DNA of 64,000 bases from positions 434,001 to 498,000 of the forward strand of contig BLAL01000006.1 in NCBI GenBank assembly GCA_015698045.1, given 5' to 3'. The stretch is from Rhizophagus clarus. Lineage: Eukaryota > Glomeromycota > Glomeromycetes > Glomerales > Glomeraceae. Positions 1 through 11,736 of the stretch are shown here, piece by piece. The number at the start of each line of letters is the position of its first letter. Position 1 is the first letter of the stretch. The notes below the pieces were generated by a model that was not told the origin of the DNA, ran no database searches, and saw only the letters and a program-made list of their open reading frames with translations. A program made the translations under genes and the position numbers.

Positions 1-250
1 TTTGAAGTGTATCGAAGGATTAAATAACCCTGGTACCTGTACATCGTGTGATAATGTATAGTGATAAACTTTAAACATTTACTAATTGCTAGTATAATTT
101 AATAACATGTATCTAACTCACTAACTGTGTATTTGCACCTAAAATTTTTCATTTGTGTTAATAAAATTTATATTAATACGTTCACGAATCGACCATCCCA
201 TTCTGATCAGTAAATAATAATTAACCGGATAATTTAACCGGTAGCCAGTT

Positions 251-268
251 ACCGGTTAATTAACCGGT
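251..268. repeat. 18-bp perfect palindrome in an ACCGGT-rich patch
   Basis: ACCGGTTAATTAACCGGT reads the same on both strands. Two further ACCGG or AACCGG copies lie within the preceding 30 bp. It sits 180 bp upstream of the first ATG of the microexon kinase gene, so it could be a dimeric protein-binding site. That role is inference from position only. Confidence 0.5.
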
Positions 269-280
269 TAATATATTGTA

Positions 281-354
281 TGAGCCACATAAGTTAAATT
301 CTAATACCGGGTCCCCTGAAAAAACTGGTATTAGAATTTAGCTTATGTAGCTCA
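281..354. repeat. 28-bp inverted repeat (hairpin) upstream of kinase gene
   Basis: The arms 281-308 and 327-354 are reverse complements with two mismatches and an 18-nt loop. A third, partial copy of the arm (the TATTAGAATT core) follows at about 366-378. The structure resembles a very small foldback element or a transcribed hairpin. It lies about 100 bp upstream of the ATG at 451 and may fall in the promoter or 5' leader. Confidence 0.6.
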
Positions 355-450
355 GTTAAAAAACCAGTATTAGAATTTTGCCAATATATATTGGCGTACT
401 GTACGTTATTATTTACAAAAGTACATTTTTTTGCCAAAACTCTTTTGAAT

Positions 451-3400
451 ATGGAAGAAGATAATAATCTGACTTTAAGCATACTCATCAAGGAATCTGG
501 GGGTAAATATAATGTGCTAAACAAAGCTGGAATATTATATTAATAATTTACATATTAATACAGAATACGATGAATTAGCTTCCAGTAGCGATGATGAATC
601 CAAAGGTAAATATAAATATCCTAATCAAAGTTGAAATAATAAGTAAGTAATCTAAATATTATTACAGGAAATAATTACACTATTGATGTAATGATAAAGC
701 GAATTAAAAGTTTAAGCTTAACTGAAATGATGAAGCAGCTTAAATATATTGGCGTGTATAATTATGAATTTAAAAGTATCGAGGAATTTGAAGGTAAATA
801 TAAATCTACTAATTAAAACTGAAATTTTAATTAAATAATTTAAGTACTATTACACTTTATATAATTAAATTAACTGTTATTTCGTACTATATAAATCAAT
901 CTAAATAATTTCTAAATAATTAGCTCGTAAGTTTATGAATTGTCTTACAATCTAGATAATAATGAAATTACTTAATTTTAATATTCTATTTGATACAACT
1001 AAATGAAATTTCATTTGATGAAATAGTTGGTAAGTTATCACATTTTTTTTTTACTGCGTGATATTCAAATATTAATTTCCTTACCTAATTAATTATTTAC
1101 TATAGGCGGTAAGTTACGGTATTTAATTACAGTTACTAATTGCATATAACAGATAATAATTCAAGCTAATTATTTTCTTATTTAAATAATTAGATTGTAA
1201 GTGATAGATATATTTGATTTACAATATGTACTTTATAGTAATATTCATATCTAATTAATTAATAATTAATAATATTATAGGGTGTAAGTTAAACGTTATT
1301 TATATTTCTTTTGTTTATACAACCTAAATTAACTGAATTCTTCATTTAATTTGTTTGGTAATTTATATTAGTTGGTAAGCTATAAGTCATTTATTAATGC
1401 TATTATTACAATGTTTATTACATATAATTTAAACTAACATTATTTATTTTAAACTAACATTATTTATTTTAGATCGTAAGTTATAAATCATTTATTTAAT
1501 CTTATATTATATAATATTTATTACATAATTAACTTAATTTAAAATATTATCCATAAATTATTTTAGATTGTAAGTTACAAGTCATTTATTCCATTATTCT
1601 ATTATTGCGCATTTATATAATATTATTACATATAATTTTTATTAACTAAATCCTTTATTTAAAATATTATATAATAATATTAGGGCGTGAGTATTTATTT
1701 AATCATATTATTATACTTTTATATAACATTATTATTTACTACATATAATTTAAACTGATTATAATATTACTATATATAATGATTTAAGCTAACTAAAACC
1801 TTTATTTAAAATATAATTTAGATTGTAAGCTATAAGCAATTTACTTGATCCTATTATTCCATATTTTTATAATATTTACTAAATCCTTCATTTAAACTAA
1901 CATTATTTATAATTTATTCTAGTTGGTAAGTTATTCATCTACTATTATTATGGATTTATGCAATAATTACTAAACGAAATTTTTTGTTTAAAATATTATT
2001 CAATAATTTATTTAGAGGGTGGGCTATAAGTCATTGTTTAATCACATTATTACGATTTATTAAACTAACCAAATCTTTTAATTAAAATAACATTATTCAA
2101 TAATTTATTTTAGATGGTAAGTGTTATTATGCATTCATATAATATTTAATACATACATTTATACTAATTAAACCCTTTATATAATGTATTTTTAATAATA
2201 TTAGGAAGTAAGTTATCTATTATCATGCATTTATATTAAAGTTTGCTACTTATAATTTAAACTAACTAAATCCTTCATTTACAAAATTTATTTTAGCTTG
2301 TAAGTCATAAGTTTAATTCTATTATACGAATTTCTATAAAAATATTTTATTTTAATTATAATCCTTTATTTAAAATGTTATTTAATAATATTAGGGAGTA
2401 AGCCATTTATTTAACTATTATTTCACTTTTAACATATAATTTATACTAACTACTAAATCATTTACTTATTTAATAATATTAGAACGTAAGTATTATTTAT
2501 TAGTCCTTTTATTATGAGTTTACATAAATATTTCTATAACTATATTCCATATTTAAATACTATTTAATAATATTAGGGCGTAAGTCATTCATTAATCCTA
2601 TTATTGAACATTGAAATTACATTATACAGTACAGTACATATAATTTAATCTAACTACATTCTTTATTTAAAATATTATTTATTCAATAATAAGAGAGTAA
2701 GTCATATATATTTGCATTTATATAATTTTTACTTCGTATAATTTATACTAACTAAAAAATAATCCTTCACTTAAAATATTATTTAACAATATCAGGGAGT
2801 ACGTCAGTTATTTGATTCTGTTATTACTCTTACTACGTATTTAAACTAACTAAATCTTTATTTAAAATATTATTTAATAATATCAGGAGGTAAGTTATTA
2901 TTTATTCCAATTATTATGTATTTATATAATATTTACAACGTAAAATTTATGCTGGCTAAATTTGTTATTTAAAACATTTAATGATTTACGTCACTTTAGA
3001 TGGTAAGACATGAATCATCTATTTAATCCTATTATTATGTATTAATTTACGTACAATTTAAATTAATAAATCCTTTATTTAAACAATATTAGGGAGTAAG
3101 TCATTTTTTTTAATCTTATTATTATGCATTCATATAGCATTTATTACATGTAATTTATATTAACGAATCCTTTTTTAATAATTTATTTCAGGTTGTAAGT
3201 TATAAGCTATTTATATAATCTAATTATTATGTATTTATATAATAACTATTAAATATAATTTACACTAACAAAACACTTCATTTTAAAAATATTAGGGGGT
3301 AAATATTTATACAGTATAATCCTATTATTGTGCGTTTAGCTATATATAATTTATACTAACAAAATTTATTTATTTATGATATTAATAAATTATTTTAGAC

Positions 3401-6400
3401 AGTAAGTTATAAGTCATTGATTTAATTTTATTATTACACATTATGTAGCATTTACCACATATAGTTTATACTAATAATTTATTTTAGTTGGTAAGTCATA
3501 AGCCATTTAGTTAATCCTACTATTATGCATTTTATTATAAACCTACATATAATTTAAGCTATTATTATTATTTAATAATTTAGATCGTAAGTTATAAGCC
3601 ATTTATTTATTGCAATTACTACTATTACACATTTATATGATATTTATTATATGTAATTTATGCTAAAAAAAATCCTTAAAATATTATTTAATAATATCAG
3701 GGAGTAAGTCATTTATTTAATCTTATTATTCTATTACACATTTATAAACAAACTAATCTTTCATTGTAAATATTATTTAATAATGCTAGAGAGTAAGTCA
3801 CTTATTCCTATTATTCTATTACACGTTTATAAACAAACTAATCTTTCATTTAAATATTATTTAATAATATTAGGCAGTAAGTCATTTATTCCTATTATTC
3901 TATTACACGTTTATAAACAAACTAATCTTTCATTTAAATATTATTTAATAATGTTAGGGAGTAAGTCATTTATTTATTCCTATTCTATTACACATTTATA
4001 AACAAACTAATCCTTTATTTAAATATTATTTAATAATTTATTTTAGATTGTAAGTTATAAGCTATTTATTTAATCTCATTACTGTACATTTATATAATAT
4101 TTATTACATAGTAACTAAACCCTTTATTTAAATATTGTCCAATAATTTATTTTAGATGGTAAGTTATAAGTCATGTATTTAATCCTGTATTCATTATATC
4201 TGATATATTAAATATATAGTACTTTAAATTAATTAATGATTTATTATTTAATATTAGGGAGTAAGTCATTTATTTAACCCTACTACTACGCATTCATATA
4301 ATGTTTGCTGTACTAATTAAATTCTTTATGTTAAAATATTATATAATAATTTTAGATCGTAAGTTATAAGTCATTTATTTAACCCTATCATCATATTATT
4401 ATGCATTTATCTGATGTTTGCTCATATAATTTATACTAACTAAACCCTTTGTTTAATAATATTAGGGAGCAAGTCATTTATTATTATGCGTTTACAATAT
4501 TTCGCTATATACAATTTTATACTAACTGAATCCTTTATTAAAATATCATTTAATAATTTATTTTAGATTGTAAGTCATTTATTTAATTATCCTATTCTTA
4601 CACATTTACTATATATAACTTAAAATGACCAAATCCTTTATTTACAATATTATTTAATAATTTATTAGTTAGTAAGTTATAAGCCATTTATATAATTCTA
4701 TTATTACGCATTTATTACGTATAATTTAAATTAACTAAATCTTTTATTTAATATTATTAGAGAGTAAGTTATTCATTTATTTAATCCTATTATCACGCAA
4801 TTATATAATATTTAAACTAAGTCCATTTAATAATTTATTTTAGCTCGTGAGTTATAAGTAATTTATTTAATTCTATTACTCTACTATTATTTACACTAAC
4901 CAAACCCTTTGTTTGAAAATATTATCTAATAACGGTAGTAGGTATGTCATTTATTTAATCCTATTATTACATATTTTATAATATTTATTACATAGATTTA
5001 ATACTAAATCCCTTATTCAATAATATTAGGAAGTAAGTCATTCATTTTAATCCTGTTATTACGCATTTATATATTATTCCTTGCATATATTTAAATTAAT
5101 TAAATAAATGTTATTCAAAATTTATTTAGTTCGTAAGCTATAAATTATTATCAAATCCTTTTATTATACGTTTAGTATATTAATTTATTATACTAACTGA
5201 ATCCTTTATTTAAAATGATTTATTTTAGCAAGTAAGTTATGAGTCTTTTTTAATTCTATTATTATGCAATTATATAATATTTATTATGTACAATTTATAC
5301 TAACTAAACTCTTACTTAAAATATTATTTAAAATATTAGCGAGTAAGTCATTTATTTGCTAATAGCTCTATTATTATGCATTTATGTAATATTATAATTT
5401 TAGAATAATAAATACTTATTTTTAAAATATTATTTAATATTTTATTTTAGATTGTAAGTTATAGGTCACTTATTTAATTCTGCAATTATGCGTTTATACA
5501 ACATTTACTACATATATGTAATTTATACTAATTAACCCTTTATTTAAATATCATTAATAATTCGTTTTAGACGGTACATTATAAGTCATTTATTTAATTC
5601 CATTTATATATTCCAAAATATAATTATGTTAACTAAATCCCTTATTTAAATGTTTTTATAATTTTATTAGTTCGTAAGTTATTCTATTATTATATATTTG
5701 TATAATATTCATTGCATATACTGTAATTAAGCTAACCAAATTCTTAATATTTAATAATATTAGGAAGTAAGCCATTCATTTAATCCTGTTCTTACGTATA
5801 ACCTACATACAATTTAAATTAAATCTTTTAATCAAAATATTTAATAATTTATTTTAGACTGTGAGTTATGTCATAATATAATATTTACTACATATAATTT
5901 TAACTAATTAAACACTTTATACCCTTTATTTAATAATCTATTTTAGTTTGTAAGTTTTTATTCATTTATTTAATTCTATTATTACGCATTTATATAATTT
6001 AATCTCACTAAATACTTTAATTAAATCTGTTTAATAATGCTAGGGAGTAAGTCATTTATTTAATTTTATTATTATGCATTTATATGATGTTTACTCCATA
6101 ATTTAAACTAATTGAAATCTTTATTTTAATAAATTATTTTAGATTGTAAGTTATAAATCATTTATTTAATTCGATTATTACGTTTATATAATATTTATTA
6201 CATCGAGTAATTTATATAACAAGATCTTGATTAAAATATTATTTTACAATATTAGGGAGTAAGCCATTTATTTAATCTTATTATTACGCATTTATACTTC
6301 TATAATATTTACTTTATGTAATTTAACTAACTAAATTCTTTGCTTAAAATATTATTTAATAATATTAGAGAGTAGGTCATTTAATTATCCTATTATTTTG

Positions 6401-8600
6401 CGTTTTGCATTTATAATATTTATTATGCTGACCAATTCCTTGTTTAACGTATTATTTAATAATATTAGGAAGTAAGCCATTTGTTTAATCCTATTATTAC
6501 ACGCTTACTGTATATAATATTTGCTATATATAATTTAATCTTTTATTTAAAATACGTATCATTTAATAATAATAGAGAGTAAGTCATTTCTTTAGTCATA
6601 TTATTAAAAATTTATATAAAATTTACTACATATAGTTAAAAATAATCAAAATCTCATTTAATATATTTTTCATTTAGATGGTAAATTATAAGTCATTTAT
6701 TTGATCTTATCATTATACGTATATATAATATTTACTCATACAATTTAAATTAACTAAATCTTTCTAAAAATATTAGGGGGTAAGTCATTTATTTAATCCT
6801 ATTATTACACGTTTATATAATATTGAAAACATATAATTTAAACTAAGTCCTTTATTTGAAATATTATATAATAACTTATTTTAGATCGTAAGTTATGAGT
6901 CATTTATTTAATCTTGTTATCACATACTTATTTGATATTAATTTAATTTACTATATTTATTTAAAATATTATTTAATAATATAGCATGTAAGTTATTATT
7001 TAATATTTTATATAATATTTATTTATAATTTAACTAACTGAATTCTTTATATTAAAAATAATTTTGTATTCTAGTTCGTAAGTTATAAATTATGGTTTAA
7101 AGTATACTGTAATTATCATTATCATACAAAACTAAGATTTATATTTTATAAAATTTTTATTTATTTAATATTAGAGTAAGTATTAATGTTGTTTATTTTA
7201 TTGTGTTTTAAGATAATTTTTTAATCATTTAAATTATACAGACTTGGAAGAAGTGGGGATCCAATTATTGATGGATTTATTTTTGAAAGAAAATTAAGAT
7301 GGATTCCTTATGATGAATTTAAGAATATTGAATATCTTGATAGAGGAGGATTTGGTACTATATATAAAGCTGTTTGGTCAGATAAAGGCAAAGAAGTCAT
7401 TCTTAAACGTATCAATAATTTGAATGAAAATTTAAATGAATTTTTGAACGAAGTATGATAATGCATTATTTACTCTTTTTCAATTTAAATTATATAGTAT
7501 TTACTAATAATTGTTTTTATTAATAGTGTAGCCATCATGAAAAATGTTTATGGTCAAGTGAAATTATCTTTTTATTTGGATTTACAAAAAATCCAGAAAC
7601 ATCTGAATATATAATAGTAATAGATTATGCGAATAAAGGTAGCTTAAGAGGAAATTTAACAAGAATAGTTAAATATAGTTGGAAAGAGAAATTATTGATG
7701 TTGTATAAAACTATTTCTGGGCTTTGTGCAATGCATGGACAAGATCTTGTTCATTGTGATTTTCATGATGGCAATATTTTATATCATAGTTATGGTAAAA
7801 ATGATGAAGAGGAAGAATATGAAGAAGAATACGAAAAAGACGTCTATATTTGTGATTTAGGATTGTGTCAGCCTGTTAAATCTTTATTGAAAAAAGATGA
7901 TATTTTTGGTGTTGTGCCATTTATGGCACCTGAAGTTTTGAGAGGCAAACCTTGTACTACAGCTAGTGATATTTATAGCTTTTCCATGATTATGTGGGAA
8001 TTTACATCTGGAGTTCCTCCATTTAATGATAAAGCTCATGATATTCAACTTAGTTTAAGTATTTGCAAAGGTGAACGTCCTGAAATTATCGAAAATACTC
8101 CGCAATGTTATGTGGATTTGATGAAAAAATGTTGGAATGAAGATCCATTAAAAAGACCATCTGCATCACAAGTTATGCATGTATTTATACAATGGATTCT
8201 TTGTCCTATTTACGCGGTTCATGAAGAATTAAAAAATAATATTATGGAATTTATGAATGCACCGATTGAGAATAATAATAATCTTATTATTGAATTTCAT
8301 CCGCAAGCATGTTATACATGTCGCTTACTTGAATTTACTAGTAGTAAAGTGAATGAAATTCTTGAAAGTGGAAATTTGGATGATTGTGTAATTAATAAGC
8401 CATCTGATGAGGATTCCAATATGCCTACGGCAATTGACAATGCATTTGACACAGAAAACGAAGAATTAAAAAAAAGAATCAAAGCAGATAACAGCAACGA
8501 TAACCAAGTATGTAATATATAAGTGGTGTTGTAAATTATTTGTATGAAATTAATTTATTATTTATTTATTCAGATATTAAAGAAGATAAAAATTAATTGA
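451..8600 (+). CDS. protein kinase (TKL-like) with 63 three-base and one single-base microexons
   Basis: Proposed exons are 451-502, 564-605, 668-793, then 63 triplets (first 924-926, last 7075-7077), one base at 7175, then 7242-7452, 7527-8507 and 8574-8600 (TGA). They sum to 1629 nt, or 542 residues. Exons 1-3 encode 73 residues of unknown fold and each leaves phase 1. Microexons supply residues 74-136. The kinase part begins with LGRSGDPIIDGF, a linker typical of Rhizophagus-type kinases, followed by the Gly loop (GGFG, about 171-174), VILK (Lys192), HCDFHDGN (283-290; HRD is HCD but the Asp is kept), DLG at 317-319 in place of DFG, APEVLRG, and a W/RPS C-lobe. An E/D-rich insert lies between the catalytic loop and DLG. 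Branch sites are visible in the introns. Kinase function is well supported; splicing of the microexons is predicted, not shown. The last 27-nt exon is inferred from a clean GTATGT...CAG intron; without it the frame ends at 8522. Confidence 0.8.
794..7241 (+). repeat. tandem array of about 64 intron units separated by 3-nt (last 1-nt) exons
   Basis: Units are spaced 79-138 bp apart (mean about 99). Each has GTAAGT, a CTAAC-like box, an AT tract and an AG acceptor. Microexon starts and triplets: 924 CTC, 1027 TTG, 1106 GCG, 1194 ATT, 1281 GGT, 1372 TTG, 1473 ATC, 1567 ATT, 1684 GGC, 1822 ATT, 1923 TTG, 2016 AGG, 2114 ATG, 2205 GAA, 2297 CTT, 2395 GGA, 2483 AAC, 2577 GGC, 2694 AGA, 2796 GGA, 2887 GAG, 3000 ATG, 3093 GGA, 3192 GTT, 3296 GGG, 3399 ACA, 3488 TTG, 3584 ATC, 3701 GGA, 3790 AGA, 3874 GCA, 3958 GGA, 4047 ATT, 4156 ATG, 4258 GGA, 4356 ATC, 4466 GGA, 4567 ATT, 4669 TTA, 4761 AGA, 4844 CTC, 4939 TAG, 5030 GAA, 5130 TTC, 5229 CAA, 5340 CGA, 5451 ATT, 5571 ACG, 5671 TTC, 5764 GAA, 5858 ACT, 5947 TTT, 6044 GGA, 6143 ATT, 6256 GGA, 6369 AGA, 6469 GAA, 6576 AGA, 6678 ATG, 6777 GGG, 6885 ATC, 6985 CAT, 7075 TTC, then 7175 A. 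Unit interiors are diverged while the splice signals persist. Confidence 0.9.
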
Positions 8601-8697
8601 TCATGATTCAGCGCTTTTAAAATAAATAATATTTTTATGTAATACTTGATATTATGTATTATTCTTTATTTTTATTTTTATTTTATTTTTTTTAGAC

Positions 8698-8886
8698 TTA
8701 TTTAAACACTAAGACTAGAGTAGTAAAATATTTTACAAGTTTCTTAGTTTGTAATTTAAATAATTCCTTTTCATCTTATTCAAGTATAAAATACATACTT
8801 TTTTTTTTATTTACTCGGAATTATTTAAACACTAAGACTAGAGTAGTAGAATATTTTACAAGTTTCTTAGTTTGTAATTTAAATAA
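8698..8886. repeat. two direct copies of a 66-bp self-complementary element
   Basis: Copies at 8698-8763 and 8821-8886 are nearly identical (starting TTATTTAAACACTAAGAC, ending TTTAAATAA). The ends of each copy are imperfectly complementary (TTATTTAAA against TTTAAATAA, ACTAAG against CTTAGT), so each can fold. They lie just downstream of the kinase stop, possibly in its 3' UTR or terminator region. Origin unknown; a minute foldback element duplicated in tandem fits. Confidence 0.6.
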
Positions 8887-11736
8887 GTTCTTTTTTTAAC
8901 TTAACCAATCATTAAATATAAATTATTAAATTTTACACTATTTTATTCAATATATTTATTTAAATTATTAAATAGTTTTAATATGGTACCATTTAGCTAA
9001 ATAATGAAAAATTTAAACAAAATTACATTAAATGCAGAATTTCTCCCAATTTATATCATTCAACTGATTTAATTGTAATAATCACATTCTATTAATTAAT
9101 ATTGGGTGACAATAAAATTATAACTACTAAGAATGTTAAATATGTAAGTTCTAGCTACATAATCTAATGTTGACCAAGCAGTTGATAGAATTTTCTTTAC
9201 TAATTTTCACAAAATCACATTATTTACCATTTTTGGTAATATGATTTTAGTTATTTGAATAAAAAGCGCAATTTTAGCCCTTTTTTGCAATATAGTTACA
9301 TTTTATTAAGCTATTATTATACTAAAAGATTATACATAGTGCATCCATCGCGTAACAAACTAATAAAATTCAAGGATATAAATTTTTAATTAGAATAATC
9401 ATAAATAAAATTTTGTTATAATGAAATAGTTTTAAAAATAAAATGGAATTTTTTGATAAAGCCTCAAGCATAAAATAATGACAAACCTTGTTTATAATTG
9501 AAATCATTTGTATACAGTATATCCATAACCATGCTGCTGTAATGAACATCTTATCATACAATCATAACATTTGATGTTCATGATACAATAGAAGTTTGAT
9601 GAATTCAATCCAAGAATCATTGCAAATGTATTGGGATGATAGATAGAGCAGCAGAGAAGTCCAATAAACTGTCACATTTTCTATGATATTCTAATCACTC
9701 CAAATAAATCAATTCATAGTTTTGGCTATTATTCCACATACTGTATATTTGATTGTCGTTTTAACAACATCAATGCAGGTTGCTAGTAATCATCATCATT
9801 GGATCCAACTATGGAGTACAAAACATTCTGATAATAACTAACTTCTTATTTAATGAGCTTTGAAAAGGGTCAAACCTGTTACATCCATTTTAAATTCGGT
9901 TTTCAAAAATGCAACCGGTTCCGAACTCTAAAAAAAGGTTTGAGTATAATTACCTTAACAGGAATTCCCAAATGATAAGAGAAAAAAAAATCAGTGATAC
10001 ACTTCAAGAATGAACATTGGATAACAAGAACAAAATATATGGAAGCTCAAGATGACGAAATAGAAGAAAGTTTTACAAAAAAGAATAAAGGTTATATAAT
10101 GAAAAATATAATATAATTTGATGATTTTATTGATGAAAGTGAAGCGACTTTACATTGGGAGTTTAAATAAAAATAGTCTTTTCTGCATAAAACAAAAAAA
10201 AAGGATACTACTAACAAGAAGTGGTAGTTTTTAGAAATTAAAGATTTAAATATAAAACAAAGAAGGTCAGAGTGAGTTACTTTTAGTTATATTAATTTAC
10301 AGGTTTGAATTTGGTGGTGTTTAATTTAATTTCCTTAACTTGACACATTAAAAAACATTGAATCCAAATTGTCAGACCGAATCAAGACATATAATTTAGA
10401 TTTTTATATATTTTTTCTTTTCAAAAAAAAAATAATAATAATAATAATAATAAAATAAAGTGGAAAATTAAATGAGAGAAATTATCAACCAAATAAGCCG
10501 GCTAATGAAAAATTAAGTAAAATAAATAGGCTTTTAATAAGCTTTTTGATTATCAGCCAAATTAAAAAAAAAAATGAAAAAAAAACTTAGTAAGCTTCAT
10601 TATCGGAAAATCATTAGTCAAAACTAAGCAATAAATTATAAAAAGAAATTTAACTAATCGAAAAAAAATATAACTTATGTAGAGAATAGAGAATTAATCA
10701 TATGACGTTAGTTACAAATCTTACTATTTAATAGAGTTTGATTATCACTAATATTTTAGTCAAATTCCTAAATTATTGGTTGAAAAAGATTATAAAATAC
10801 TAAATGATGATTATTATTGGCAAATAATGGCATATCTCTAACTTTATAGATTTTTGTAAGGTTTAACTTATGGATTTTTTCCACATATGAAAATATGATA
10901 ACTTGCTTTAACTATCGGTCCTGTTATAGATAGAGTAATGGCGGTGCAAGCAAATATGTATCACTTTTTTTAACTTGATGATAATGGTAAATACGGCATT
11001 GGAATATATTGGGTTCCATTTCCAAGAGGATCATTGATTGTATTTGGTAGCAATATTCTCGTGTTTTCTAATATCATACTATTACAAGGAATTAGTCTGA
11101 TTAGTTCTGAAATTGGAGGACTTATTTTATCATGTACACAAATTAATTTGCCTATGTACTCCATAATTCAGTTAACTACGAGACTTGGACAACTACAACA
11201 TATTCTAACTTGGACTAAGCGAAACTGAAATGTCTAGAATACAAATCTTCTGATTGTCACCTATCATGCGACTATTTCAGAATCGAAACAATCATTGTCT
11301 AATAGAAAGTGGAAATTGAATTTATATTTTTAGAAATCACTTGCTATATTTTGAGAGAAGTTGAAAGCTCTAGTAGCACAATTTCTTTCATACATTTGCC
11401 AAAATTATTATGATTGCTGCTATTCCAATATGATTCCTTCTTTTCAACTATTGTACTTGTTGGTGAAAGGTGACATTAGAATATCGAATATATATGAGGT
11501 GATCCGGAAGTAGTTCATGTTTCAGGGCCGAAATTAATATAATGTTAGTCAGTACCTAAAAAATGTAATGACATATAACGACTATGCAATATAAAGAATT
11601 TCGCGATAATTTTTAAGAATTACCCCTATACAGTATGTATTAGTTCCTACAGTTCAAGTTAACAATATTCCATACTTAAGCTTTTCAAAAATTTTTAATA
11701 TAAAAAAGATATATATTTGTTGCATATAAAAAAATG
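8887..11736. other. gene-poor stretch
   Basis: I see no supportable gene. An (AAT)n microsatellite lies at about 10430-10452, and near 9880-9945 there is a locally repeated AACCGGTT/GGTTTGA-like patch. An open stretch of about 80 codons around 10975-11228 is open on both strands and resembles no family I know. Confidence 0.5.

Noticed and set aside
3783..4001. 72-codon open stretch inside the array
   Set aside because: It is a by-product of three nearly identical 84-bp units (divisible by three) and crosses splice sites.
794..7241. CRISPR array or plain satellite
   Set aside because: Units are about 99 bp, the 'repeat' parts are splice signals rather than a fixed repeat with unique spacers, and no cas-like gene exists. 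A plain satellite would not keep a 3-nt AG-to-GT spacing and donor/acceptor consensus while the rest diverges.
10970..11228. Open stretches on both strands
   Set aside because: Both frames are about 64 codons, overlap each other and show no family motif.
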